Assembly: GCF_014705615.1 (NCBI RefSeq)
Contig: NZ_JACXJA010000028.1
Location: 62,001-126,000 of the forward strand
Direction: 5' to 3'
From: Paenibacillus oceani
Lineage (GTDB): Bacteria > Bacillota > Bacilli > Paenibacillales > NBRC-103111
Length of the DNA stretch: 64,000 nt
Shown: one piece after another, positions 8,501 through 16,509 of the stretch
Layout: each line of letters opens with the position of its first letter
How positions within the stretch are numbered: position 1 is the stretch's first letter
Made by a program: the position numbers and the translations under genes
The notes under the pieces: model-generated
Told to the model about the DNA's origin: nothing
What the model saw: only the letters and a program-made list of their open reading frames with translations
The model's database searches: none

Positions 8501-8562
8501 CGCTCTTATTTAGTTGAAAAGCGTCGATTTCGCGGAAATAAGAGTTGCCAGCAGCTCTTATC
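8501..8562. repeat. Intergenic repeat, copy B (about 62 bases)
   Basis: Second copy of the element at 8387-8448, starting CGCTCTTATTTAGTTGAAAA and ending GCAGCTCTTATCT with only a few substitutions. It keeps the CTCTTATTT / AAATAAGAG pairing; some of the differences fall in the loop. Confidence 0.75.
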
Positions 8563-8829
8563 TGGCTCGGGAACGTCGAAGTTACTCGGAAACGCCGAAT
8601 GTTCCTAAGTACCCTCGAGTTGTTCGCGAACGCGAGGAACATCGAAGCCACTCAGGAACGTCGATTGTGTTCCGGAACACCTAGCCGATCTGGAACGTCG
8701 TAGCCGGCGGCACGAGCAATTCCCACTCATCCGCCTCCCCGGCCCGATCCCCCAATGCCCAGCAACTCCCCAACAATGAAATAGAGAGTCGGATCGCGCT
8801 GCCTTACCGGGGCTCCCTTTCTTTCGTCA

Positions 8830-8865
8830 TTCATTATAACGAACATACATTTCATTATAAAGAAC
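8830..8865. promoter_or_regulatory. Tandem operator-like repeat upstream of the exopolysaccharide operon
   Basis: TTCATTATAACGAAC (8830-8844) and TTCATTATAAAGAAC (8851-8865) differ at one of 15 positions and start 21 bases apart, two helical turns. The second ends in AAAGAAC, the reverse complement of GTTCTTT, which fits the GTTCTYT box reported for Bacillus SinR. They lie about 200 bases before the first gene. The repeat is observed; SinR binding is inference supported by the sinIR genes at the other end of the operon. Confidence 0.5.
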
Positions 8866-8970
8866 GAAAAACGTTAGAATAACGAAGGAAACGATGAGAT
8901 ACTAGCGAAAATGTTCACTATATGAAACAAAAACGCGATTTTCGAATTTTTTATCGAGCGATAATTTAGG

Positions 8971-9003
8971 TATACTAGTATCGTCGTTCTTAATAAAGAA
9001 CGA
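8971..9003 (+). promoter_or_regulatory. Promoter -10 and palindromic operator of the exopolysaccharide operon
   Basis: TATACT at 8971-8976 is the best -10 element; the -35 region is weak (TTTTTA at 8948). Eight bases downstream stands the perfect palindrome TCGTTCTT-AATA-AAGAACGA (8984-9003), over the expected transcription start, where a bound repressor would block initiation. Its right half contains AAAGAAC again, as in the tandem repeat 130 bases upstream. Confidence 0.5.
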
Positions 9004-9066
9004 ATAACCCTACAAACAAATAAACCTTAAGCCGACGGAAGGTGATGGAGAAGGAGTGTTGCTGGG

Positions 9067-10329
9067 ATGCCACTGAATGCTGTATCAGCAGTTTTACCGT
9101 TCGTGTACGCACTGTGCGGACTGACCGCAGTCGGATTCGCCGCCCTTTACGGATTACGGTTGCGAAACCGGCGGCGCGGGAAGTTAAGCACCGCTTATAG
9201 GGAGAAACACCGCGATTACTTCAATTATGTAGGCGCAAATCTTGAAGGCGAGGAGGCGCTCCGCCCTCCCGCCGGTTCGCTCGAACCGCTCGAGCTTCGG
9301 GTGATCGGGCGAAAGCTGGAGGAATGGATGGAAGGGATCGAGGGGAGACATCGCGACCGGCTCGCCGAGCTGTGCCTCACGCTCGGCTTGGTCGGCCTCG
9401 AGCGCGGCCGGCTCCGCAGCCGGCTGCCATGGGTGCGGATCGACGCCGCCCACCGGCTCGGCGCCATGCGGGCCCGCGAAGCGGCGCCGGAGATGCTGAC
9501 GCTGCTCGCGCTGGAGCCGCCCGGCCCCGCCGGCTTCGTCATCGCCCGCGCCGCCGCCAAATGCACGCGCTCTGCCGATGACTTGCGGCAGCTCGCGGAG
9601 CTGCTGGCGGCGCGGGCTCCCGGCTCCCGCGAGCTCGCCGCAGACATTCTCGCCTCGTCGCCGCTTGATCCGCAGCCGCTGTACGCGGAGCTGCTGGAGT
9701 CGGAAGACGAGCCGCTCATCCTGCTGGCGCTCGCCGGTCTCGCCGGCGGCGGCCGGCTCGCCGCTCCCACGGCGCTGGCGCGGCTCGCGGATGACGCGCG
9801 CAAGGAAGTGCGCGTCAAAGCGGCCAAGCTGCTGCTCGCGTATCCCCATCTGCTGCCGAACGGGAGGCTTGACGCCTTCCTGCGGCACGACGATTGGGAG
9901 ATTCGCGCGGCCGCGGCCAAGGCGGCCGGTGAGCTCGGCAACCCGGCGAACGCCGTAAGGCTCCGCCGTTCGCTGCGCGACGGGCAATGGTGGGTGCGCC
10001 ACCATGGAGCGGTGGCGTTGACGCAGCTCGGGGACACGGGTTTCCGGGTGCTGTGCGAGACGGCCGGCGCCCCCGACGAAAGCCCCGAGACACGCAAGGC
10101 GGCGTATGACGCGATCCATGAAGCGCTGAACCGGGCCTCGTCCCCCTGGACGGACAGCGAGTCGCTGCAGCTGGCGGTCCGGTGGAAGCAGATGGCCGCT
10201 GCGATGACCGCCGGAGGGTACCCTTCCGGAGCGCAGCAGCCGGCATTCGCCGCAGGCGCGCCCGTCTCGCTAGCCGCCGCTTCTTCCGGCGGACCGGCTC
10301 CCGTGCCGGCAGAAAGGAGAATTCGATGA
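9067..10329 (+). CDS. Membrane-anchored HEAT-repeat protein
   Basis: A 420-residue protein with one N-terminal membrane helix (about residues 7-29), a basic stop-transfer stretch RLRNRRRGK, and then a cytoplasmic alpha-solenoid. HEAT-like units are recognisable as APEMLTLLALE, APTALARLADDARKEVRVKAAKLLLA, DDWEIRAAAAKAAGELG and GQWWVRHHGAVALTQLG. The C-terminal ~45 residues are rich in Ala, Pro and Gly and likely disordered. The ATG follows AGAAGGAG. It is the first gene of the operon and overlaps the GT2 synthase gene by four bases (ATGA), so it is probably a scaffold or partner for that enzyme. No enzymatic motif is seen. Confidence 0.85.
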   Translation: MPLNAVSAVLPFVYALCGLTAVGFAALYGLRLRNRRRGKLSTAYREKHRDYFNYVGANLEGEEALRPPAGSLEPLELRVIGRKLEEWMEGIEGRHRDRLAELCLTLGLVGLERGRLRSRLPWVRIDAAHRLGAMRAREAAPEMLTLLALEPPGPAGFVIARAAAKCTRSADDLRQLAELLAARAPGSRELAADILASSPLDPQPLYAELLESEDEPLILLALAGLAGGGRLAAPTALARLADDARKEVRVKAAKLLLAYPHLLPNGRLDAFLRHDDWEIRAAAAKAAGELGNPANAVRLRRSLRDGQWWVRHHGAVALTQLGDTGFRVLCETAGAPDESPETRKAAYDAIHEALNRASSPWTDSESLQLAVRWKQMAAAMTAGGYPSGAQQPAFAAGAPVSLAAASSGGPAPVPAERRIR

Positions 10330-11813
10330 GATCGCTTTTGCTCGGATACGGATTATTCGCTTCCGCTCTGATTATAGGCTCATGCCTGCTTTACTTCATA
10401 ATCATGCTGCTTTCCCGGAGGACCGTGCTCGCTACGATCCAGAGCGCGGCGTACTCCCGTTTCCGGGAGCTGGGACATTCGGCTTACACGCCGCCCGTGT
10501 CCGTGCTCGTTCCCGCTTATAATGAAGAATTAACCGTACTGGAGAGCGTCAGATCGCTGTTGTCGCTCGATTACCCCGGCTATGAGGTCATCGTCGTCAA
10601 CGACGGCTCGAAGGACGGGACGCTCCAGGTGCTGATCGAAGCGTTCGGCTTGCAGCCCAGCTCGGTGAGCGGCTACCGGCGTACGCTGCGCTCCCGGACG
10701 ATCCGGCAGGCGTATCGCAGCCCGCTGCATCCGCGGCTCGTCGTCATCGACAAAGACAACGGGGGCAAGGCGGACGCGCTGAATGCGGGAATTAACGTAT
10801 CCCGCTATCCGCTCATTGCGACCGTAGATGCGGATTCGATGCTGGAGAAAGATGCGCTGCTTCGGCTCGTCCGCACCTATATGGAAAATCCCGAGGAGCA
10901 TATCGCGGTCGGCGGCAACGTACGAATCGCCAACGGCAGCACGATCGAGCACGGGATGGTCCGCAAGTCGAGAATGCCGAGACGATGGCTGCCGGCGATC
11001 CAGTCGGTCGAATACGCGAGATCGTTTTTGGGAGGCCGGATCGGCTGGAGCGCGCTGAACGGGCTGACGATCATTTCCGGGGCGTTCGGCCTGTTCCGCA
11101 AAGACCGGCTGATCGAGGTCGGCGGCTACGAGCCGGGATGCCCCGGCGAGGATATGAACGTCGTGCTCAAGCTTCACAAACGGATGCTCGATTTGGGATT
11201 GCCTTATTCGATCGTTTTTTGCCCCGACGCGGTATGCTGGACGCAAGCTCCCGATACGCTCGAGGTGCTGGCCAGCCAGCGGAGGCGGTGGATGCGCGGA
11301 AGCTTGTGGAATTTGGCCGCGTTCCGTTCCATGCTGTTTATTCCGAAATACAAAACGATCGGTTTCTTGTCGCTGCCCTACACGATCATCTATGAAACGC
11401 TCGGCCCTTACTTGCGGCTGACCGGTTTCCTGGCCTTGGTCGGCTACTGCTTGTTCGATATGACGAACTGGCCGATACTGGCTATGTTTATTGCGGTAAA
11501 CGCGCTGGTCGGTCTCGTCTTTACATGCGGCGCCCTGCTGATCGACGAGATGGCGTTCCGGCGTTCGCCGGCCGGCAAAGATTTGGCCAAAACGATCGTG
11601 TGCTCGCTGCTGATGGCAGTCGGCTACGATCAGTTGCAGGCGCTCTGGAAACTCGCTGGACAATGGGAGTACGTGCGCAAATCCGATGCATGGGGCAATA
11701 TGGTGCGGACAAGCTGGCAGGAGGGAGCGGACAGCTCGGCCGCCTCTCCGGCGGCGACGGCATCCGCGAAGTCGGGCAAGCAATCGCAGGCAGCGAAAGC
11801 GCCTGCCGTATAA
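10326..11813 (+). CDS. Processive family 2 glycosyltransferase (IcaA/BcsA-type)
   Basis: A 495-residue polysaccharide synthase-like protein with one N-terminal helix, a cytoplasmic GT2 domain and three to four C-terminal helices. Conserved elements are VSVLVPAYNEE, VVNDGSKDG, DKDNGGKADALNAG, the metal-binding ATVDADS, the acid segment PGEDMNVVLKL, and QRRRWMRG (the QxxRW of processive synthases). An insertion of about 45 residues between the NDGSKDG and DKDNGGK motifs distinguishes it from short IcaA proteins. ATG 10326 follows AGAAAGGAG. It probably makes and exports an exopolysaccharide; no PilZ domain is evident, so control may come from the adjacent HEAT and receiver proteins. Confidence 0.9.
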   Translation: MRSLLLGYGLFASALIIGSCLLYFIIMLLSRRTVLATIQSAAYSRFRELGHSAYTPPVSVLVPAYNEELTVLESVRSLLSLDYPGYEVIVVNDGSKDGTLQVLIEAFGLQPSSVSGYRRTLRSRTIRQAYRSPLHPRLVVIDKDNGGKADALNAGINVSRYPLIATVDADSMLEKDALLRLVRTYMENPEEHIAVGGNVRIANGSTIEHGMVRKSRMPRRWLPAIQSVEYARSFLGGRIGWSALNGLTIISGAFGLFRKDRLIEVGGYEPGCPGEDMNVVLKLHKRMLDLGLPYSIVFCPDAVCWTQAPDTLEVLASQRRRWMRGSLWNLAAFRSMLFIPKYKTIGFLSLPYTIIYETLGPYLRLTGFLALVGYCLFDMTNWPILAMFIAVNALVGLVFTCGALLIDEMAFRRSPAGKDLAKTIVCSLLMAVGYDQLQALWKLAGQWEYVRKSDAWGNMVRTSWQEGADSSAASPAATASAKSGKQSQAAKAPAV

Positions 11814-11846
11814 CGAACGATACGAAAAATAAGGAGGACATATACA

Positions 11847-12728
11847 ATGAATACACCACCTTCGGCATTGCGAACATGGACGGAGAAAGGGCAGGGGCTG
11901 CCGGCCCCCGCCGGGCAAATTGCAGGACTGGCTTTTCCCGGCCAATGGCTGGAGAGGCTGCACGAGCTGCAAAGATCCGAAAGCGAAGCCTGCGGGCTGA
12001 TCGCGGCGAGAATCGGCCGGCTCTCCGGCGAGAGAGCGGAGGCGCTGGCGGCATCGATGGACCCTCTGACCGAAGGGGCGGAGCCGATCGTCGACTACTC
12101 TGCGGCTGACGGCTTGCTTGCAGTCTGGCTGCCCGGGGCGCTGCTGGCTTCCGCTCATTATTCGGCGATGGCGATCAAGCCGGTACTGGAGCAGTTGTCG
12201 CCGGAAGTCGCCGCGCTTGTCGTCACCAGCTTTCCGGAAAGCGCCGATCCGGCGGCCGAAGCGTTGTCGGAGATTGCAGCCATGCTGGACATCCGGCCGG
12301 CCCGGACGAAGGGCGAGGAGGCCGACATCGAGCTGTATGTCAAACCGTCCGAACCGGATGCGGACAGCTCGATCGTCGTAGTCGATCATAACGAAGAACT
12401 GGCCGATCTGGTCCGGCTGCGCCTCGAGCTGCAAGGATACGACGTTCATGTCGCTGCCGACGGTGTGAACGGGCTCCGGCTCGTCGAGGACAAGCAGCCG
12501 GATCTGGTGCTCACCGAGCTTTCCTTGCCCGGCATGGACGGTTATGAGCTGATCCGGCGCATCCGGCGGACGGGAGACGGAACCCGCCGGTCGAAAGTGA
12601 TGGTGCTGACAGGCAAAGGGTTCGATATGGACGTTCAAGCCTGCTTCGACATGGGAGTAGCCGATTACGTGCGCAAGCCGTTCTCGCCGATCGAGCTGGA
12701 GGCGCGAATCCGGCGGCTGCTCGGGTAA
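11847..12728 (+). CDS. Degenerate response-regulator protein (pseudo-receiver)
   Basis: A 293-residue protein. Residues ~1-165 form a domain I do not recognise; ~174-293 are a CheY-like receiver. The receiver is altered at its active site. The phospho-acceptor aspartate is glutamate (E224 in VLTELSLPG), and the usual acidic pair is D180-H181. The switch threonine (T255 in VMVLTG) and the lysine (K277 in VRKPF) remain. It has no DNA-binding domain. AAGGAGGA precedes the ATG. It sits between the polysaccharide synthase and a membrane glycosidase-like gene. Loss of Asp with Glu in its place suggests a constitutively active-like or phosphorylation-independent partner protein; that is inference. 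Confidence 0.85.
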   Translation: MNTPPSALRTWTEKGQGLPAPAGQIAGLAFPGQWLERLHELQRSESEACGLIAARIGRLSGERAEALAASMDPLTEGAEPIVDYSAADGLLAVWLPGALLASAHYSAMAIKPVLEQLSPEVAALVVTSFPESADPAAEALSEIAAMLDIRPARTKGEEADIELYVKPSEPDADSSIVVVDHNEELADLVRLRLELQGYDVHVAADGVNGLRLVEDKQPDLVLTELSLPGMDGYELIRRIRRTGDGTRRSKVMVLTGKGFDMDVQACFDMGVADYVRKPFSPIELEARIRRLLG

Positions 12729-12764
12729 AACGGTCAGGAAATCAGGAAGGGGGGCTTTCCGTCG

Positions 12765-15008
12765 ATGAATGCGAATAAGGGCTGGCTGTACCGGCTGCCC
12801 AAATGGATACTGCCGATTGTCGTGGCGCTCGCCGTCTGGCATTACTGGCCGGTCAAGCAGGTCGAGAGCGTAGAGCATGCCGACGGCTCGCGAATGAAGT
12901 TCCGGACGAACGGCGATTCGCTGGAGCAGTATATGGACGGCCAGTGGTCGCCCTTTTTCGTTAAAGGGGTGAACGTAGGCGCCGCCATGCCCGGGCACGA
13001 TCCGGGCGACTTGCCGATCTCCAAGGAGACGTACCGGAAATGGTTCGCGCAGATCGCCGATCTCGGCTCGAACGTGATCCGCGTATATACGATCCTGAGG
13101 CCGGAATTTTATGAGGCGCTGGTCGAATACAACGAAGAACATCGCGATCATCCGCTTTATTTCATCCAAGGGGTATGGGCGCCCGAGGAAGATTTGGCCG
13201 AGAAACGGGACGCGTTCAATCCGGACATTTACGATCAGTTTGAGAGCGAGGTCGCCGATGCGGTTAATGTCGTGTACGGCAATGCCGACATTCCCGAGAA
13301 GTTCGGCAAAGCGAGCGGCGCGTACCGCGTCAATGCGGGCCCTTACTTAATGGCTTGGCATATCGGTACCGAATGGGACCCGATCGCGGTCCGGGATACG
13401 AACGACAAACATGCGGAGAAATGGACGGAGCCGTTTGTCGGGGACCGCGTGTCGGCCAAGCCGGGAGCGAGTCCGTTTGAGAACTGGCTGGCCGTCATGC
13501 TGGACGGCTTGGCCGTACGGGAGGCGCAATACGGTTGGCAGCATCCGCTGACGTTCACCAACTGGGTGACGACCGATCCGCTTACCCATCCCGGGGAAGT
13601 GCTGATCGAAGAAGATTTGGTCGGGATCGACGCGAACCATGTGGGACCTGTCGACTGGGCGGCCGGCTACTTCGCTTCGTTTCACGCGTATCCGTATTAT
13701 CCGGACTTTTTCCGGTTCGATGAAACGCTCCGGGACATTCCTGACGAGTCCGGCAATCCGAATACGTACCGTTCGTACCTTCGTCAGTTGAAAGCCCACT
13801 TTCCGGACATGCCGGTGATGATTACCGAATTCGGAGTGCCTTCATCGCTGGGCATCGCCCATGTCGGCACGCTCGGACGCGACCAGGGCGGGCATAACGA
13901 AACGGAGCAGGGCCGGATCAACGCTTCGCTGATGAAAGATATTTTCGATGAAGGGATGGCCGGAGCGATCGTGTTCAGCTGGCAGGACGAATGGTTCAAG
14001 CGGACGTGGAACACGATGGATTACGAGCTGCCGGCAAGCCGCCGCAAGCTGTGGACGAACGTGCTGACGAACGAGCAAAAGTTCGGGCTGCTCGGCATGT
14101 TCTCCAGCAAGGACGGCCCGCTTATCATTGACGGAGACGACAAAGATTGGGAGAAGCTGAAGAGCGGCGACAAGCAGAAGCTGAATGCAGGAGCGCCTGG
14201 CTACAAGGAGCTGTGGATGACCCACGACGAAGCTTACGTGTACCTGCTCGCCAAGCTCGACCAGCCGTTCGACCCGAAGCAGCGGAAGCTGTATATGGGA
14301 GTCGATACGATAGCAGGGGGCAATAAGCACGGCAAGGAGCTGGCCGGGCGCCAGCTCGACGAAGGGCTCGAAGCGCTTATCTCCCTGGGCGCGGCGGAGG
14401 AGAGCGAAGTGAGGCTGGCCGCCAACTACGATTTCCACACCCGTCTGTACGGGAAAAAGTACGGCATGTTCGAGGTCGGGCCGGAAGCTTTGCAGGACGA
14501 TTCGGGCGTGTTTGCCCCGTGGAAGCTTTCCGTCAGCCTGGAGCTGATCCCGCCGGATACGCGCAAGTACCATCCGTTCGAAGAAGTCCCGGTAGGGCAG
14601 CTGAAGCGCGGCACGAACAACCCGGATCTGCCTTCGGCCGACTCGCTGGTCATGTGGGAAGCCAAAGGCAATACGGTGGAGCTGCGCATTCCGTGGATGC
14701 TGCTCGGCTTCACCGATCCGAGCTCGCTGCAGGTGATGAGTTATGCCGACAAGGACGGCAAATTCGCTTCGACCGATACGAAAGGCATCCGGCTTGTGCC
14801 CTGGATTGCGGATATGGCGACAGGAGAAGCTGTCGGACTGGAGGATACTTCTTCGGGCGGAATGTTCCCCGTATCGCGCCTGCCGGTCTACAGCTGGAAC
14901 CCTTGGGAAGAGGTCGGCTACGTCGAAAGGCTCAAAGCGAGCTACGGCATGATGAAGCAGGCGTTCGGGGAAATGGGCGGGAACGTCCCGGCCCAAGACG
15001 GTCGCTAG
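12765..15008 (+). CDS. Membrane-anchored glycoside hydrolase-like protein of an exopolysaccharide operon
   Basis: A 747-residue protein with one N-terminal helix (about residues 13-26), then an extracellular (beta/alpha)8-like domain and a C-terminal beta-rich region from about residue 450. NVIRVYTIL, LMAWHIGTEWDP and MPVMITEFGVPSS resemble clan GH-A strands; the Glu residues in GTEWD and ITEFG would be the acid/base and nucleophile. The tail (VDLR-like segments such as LRIPWMLLGFTDPS) resembles a sugar-binding domain. It is the last gene of the operon, 36 bases after the receiver gene. It is probably a polymer-trimming or transferring enzyme, as glycosidases often accompany GT2 synthases. 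The start ATG is preceded by GGAAGGGGGG. Confidence 0.8.
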   Translation: MNANKGWLYRLPKWILPIVVALAVWHYWPVKQVESVEHADGSRMKFRTNGDSLEQYMDGQWSPFFVKGVNVGAAMPGHDPGDLPISKETYRKWFAQIADLGSNVIRVYTILRPEFYEALVEYNEEHRDHPLYFIQGVWAPEEDLAEKRDAFNPDIYDQFESEVADAVNVVYGNADIPEKFGKASGAYRVNAGPYLMAWHIGTEWDPIAVRDTNDKHAEKWTEPFVGDRVSAKPGASPFENWLAVMLDGLAVREAQYGWQHPLTFTNWVTTDPLTHPGEVLIEEDLVGIDANHVGPVDWAAGYFASFHAYPYYPDFFRFDETLRDIPDESGNPNTYRSYLRQLKAHFPDMPVMITEFGVPSSLGIAHVGTLGRDQGGHNETEQGRINASLMKDIFDEGMAGAIVFSWQDEWFKRTWNTMDYELPASRRKLWTNVLTNEQKFGLLGMFSSKDGPLIIDGDDKDWEKLKSGDKQKLNAGAPGYKELWMTHDEAYVYLLAKLDQPFDPKQRKLYMGVDTIAGGNKHGKELAGRQLDEGLEALISLGAAEESEVRLAANYDFHTRLYGKKYGMFEVGPEALQDDSGVFAPWKLSVSLELIPPDTRKYHPFEEVPVGQLKRGTNNPDLPSADSLVMWEAKGNTVELRIPWMLLGFTDPSSLQVMSYADKDGKFASTDTKGIRLVPWIADMATGEAVGLEDTSSGGMFPVSRLPVYSWNPWEEVGYVERLKASYGMMKQAFGEMGGNVPAQDGR

Positions 15009-15441
15009 CCCAAGGCCGGGACAAAGCGCCATGATCCTAATAAGTGCGGTTCATTGCCGGGACTCCTTACTAACAAACGGTAGGAGGGCAGTCGTTGTAT
15101 CGCAAATCAGGTTCGCTTCGTGGAGCGGCAGTTTCTTTCGTCTGGACAAGGCGGAGAGCTGCTGCTTCTTTTTTTGCTGCATCGGCTTAGTCGTGGACGG
15201 GGAGCAGGGACAAACAAAAAAGCGGCTGCCTGTACCGGCGCCGCCTCATCCCGCTCATGCGGAGGACTTGCATGACCTGCTCTGGAGGAATATCCTTATC
15301 CTTATCCGACTTTACGAGAGCGCTAAAGCAAAATGACACTTTGCGTGATGAGCAGCCGCTGACCCGCGGGCGCCCTCACCCGGACATGTTCGAATAGAGC
15401 GGCTTTCTTTGTGTGTGCAGCCGTACGGTTCGTTCAGCCGT
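15009..15441. other. Gene-free stretch between converging operons
   Basis: The exopolysaccharide operon (plus) and sinIR (minus) converge here. The only clear element is the minus-strand terminator at 15215-15245 and a distant 9-base arm that matches it (15352-15360). Short frames exist on both strands but none has a convincing ribosome-binding site. Confidence 0.6.
15215..15245 (-). terminator. Terminator on the sinR side
   Basis: Read on the minus strand, GCGGC-gccggtacaggca-GCCGC is followed by TTTTTT. It lies about 200 bases beyond the sinR stop, and the 3-prime arm can alternatively pair with an upstream 9-base complement (15352-15360). Confidence 0.6.
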
Positions 15442-15771
15442 TCACAAACTCTGCTTTTTGTTGCGCCACTTGTTGTACTCGAGGAATTCCAGAAACTGTT
15501 CCTTGCTGATGCCCGATGCCATCGCTTCGCGGACGAGCTCCATCCATTCGGGGTCCAATCCGTCCGCCGGACTCTGCTTGTCGTGCAAAAACGTTTCAAC
15601 CGGCACGTTCAAAACGGCGCATATTTTCTCGAGAAATTGAATGGAGGGATTGGACTGAATGTCCCGCTCGATCGAGCTCAGATACGATTTCGCCACGCCT
15701 GCTTTCTCGGCCAGTTCGCTGATCGTGAGCCCTTTCTCCAGACGAAGTTCTTTCACGCGTTTGCCTATCAT
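15442..15771 (-). CDS. sinR: SinR-family master regulator (HTH XRE)
   Basis: A 109-residue protein colinear with Bacillus SinR (111 aa). It has an N-terminal Cro/CI-type HTH (residues ~2-60, motif SELAEKAGVAKSYLSSIER, then QSNPSIQFLEKICAVL) and a C-terminal two-helix domain with DPEWMELVREAMASGISKEQF and FLEYNKWR, the part that dimerises with SinI. In Bacillus SinR represses matrix genes (eps, tapA). The ATG at 15771 begins MIGKRV as in SinR and follows AAAAGGGGA. It lies 163 bases downstream of sinI and converges on an exopolysaccharide operon, its likely target. A GTTCTTT-type box (AAAGAAC 15876-15882 on plus) lies upstream, consistent with autoregulation. Confidence 0.93.
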   Translation of the reverse strand: MIGKRVKELRLEKGLTISELAEKAGVAKSYLSSIERDIQSNPSIQFLEKICAVLNVPVETFLHDKQSPADGLDPEWMELVREAMASGISKEQFLEFLEYNKWRNKKQSL

Positions 15772-15934
15772 GCGACTATCCCCTTTTTTCGCGTGCCAAT
15801 CGCCGCTGTTGTCAAGTACCATCATACCAAAAACCGCGCCTGGATGCATGTGCAAAACGGACGAGATCGGTTGGAAAAGAACATTTGCAGACCGCTTGTA
15901 AGCGTTGCCACAAATAAACCCGGAAAAGCCGGCC

Positions 15935-16093
15935 TTAATCAGGCTCGTCTCCTCCGGGCGTACACTCTTGAAGAAATTGACGTACTTCTTCTATGGATAT
16001 GCCGATTTCTTTTGCCGCGATCATTAAATGAATCCAGTTCGGGTCCAGCCTGGTGTCGTGCTCGTGTTGCTCTAGTTGGCGAAAGCCTTGCAT
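15935..16093 (-). CDS. sinI: SinI-family anti-repressor
   Basis: A 52-residue protein. The core LDPNWIHLMIAAKEIGISIE followed by EVRQFLQ matches the SinI helix pair (in Bacillus LDQEWVELMVEAKEANISPEEIRKYL) that displaces SinR dimers. The start ATG at 16093 follows AGGAGGGAG with good spacing, and TAA is at 15935. The C-terminal SinR domain shares the same DPxW pattern, as expected for this paired system. It is transcribed with or just before sinR. Upstream, TGTCGAT on the minus strand near 16207 is one mismatch from a Spo0A box, which would match sinI control in Bacillus, but this is weak. Confidence 0.9.
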   Translation of the reverse strand: MQGFRQLEQHEHDTRLDPNWIHLMIAAKEIGISIEEVRQFLQECTPGGDEPD

Positions 16094-16509
16094 GCCGCAC
16101 TCCCTCCTGTATCCTATGGATTGGTCGGTTGTCGCTTGTATGCAAGTGACGTCGTTTCATAACAGTTCGCGAACGTTCGCCGTTTTACGGGGGGTGGCGC
16201 CATGAATCGACATAAATTGGTATAGAAGCACCGGGTAAACGGGAGGTTAGACGGACCGGAAATCCGGGAGCCGGACGAGACCGGGACCGCCATGCCCAAA
16301 AAACCTCCAATCCCGCTCAGGGTGCGGGGTTGGAGGTTCAGGCGGGGGACATGGTTTCCCATGGGCCGGACTCAGAAATGCTGCATGCCGCCGTTCGTCT
16401 GCCGTCCGCATGGTGTGCAGCTCCCGGCGCGGCGCTTCCGCTGCAAGACGCGGACCGGCGGACGGTCGATCGGACATATTGCGGCAGTCTGCGCGGCCGG
16501 GAAGCCGTC
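16094..16509. other. Intergenic stretch upstream of sinI
   Basis: It holds the sinI leader and promoter region, a perfect 12-base palindrome GCGAACGTTCGC (16169-16180) and a strong minus-strand terminator at 16298-16338. About 170 GC-rich bases between that terminator and the end of the next gene (16510) show no supported gene. Confidence 0.55.
16298..16338 (-). terminator. Strong terminator of the minus-strand gene at 16510-16824
   Basis: On the minus strand AACCTCCAAcCCCGC pairs with GCGGGaTTGGAGGTT around a short loop and is followed by TTTT. The stem is about 14 bp with one mismatch. It insulates the sinI promoter from upstream transcription. Confidence 0.85.

Larger units (their letters stand above)
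7958..8829. other. Gene-free, repeat-bearing intergenic stretch
   Basis: No gene is supported in this 870-base stretch between divergent operons. The first 350 bases are GC-rich without ribosome-binding sites leading into plausible proteins. The middle holds two copies of an imperfect ~62-base repeat (8387-8448 and 8501-8562). Positions 8569-8695 contain several short near-copies of GGAACGTCGAAG. Confidence 0.6.

Noticed and set aside
10530-13169. 879-codon open frame on the minus strand
   Set aside because: It runs antisense across the GT2 synthase, the receiver and part of the glycosidase-like gene. Its composition (Arg, Gln, His-rich) is typical of a GC-rich shadow frame.
15180-15332. 50-codon frame on the minus strand after sinR
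   Set aside because: It begins at a GTG without a ribosome-binding site and includes the terminator stem and T-tract. More likely part of the 3-prime untranslated region.
16169-16180. Perfect palindrome GCGAACGTTCGC near sinI as a LexA box
   Set aside because: The Firmicute LexA box (CGAAC-N4-GTTCG) needs a four-base spacer, which is absent here.
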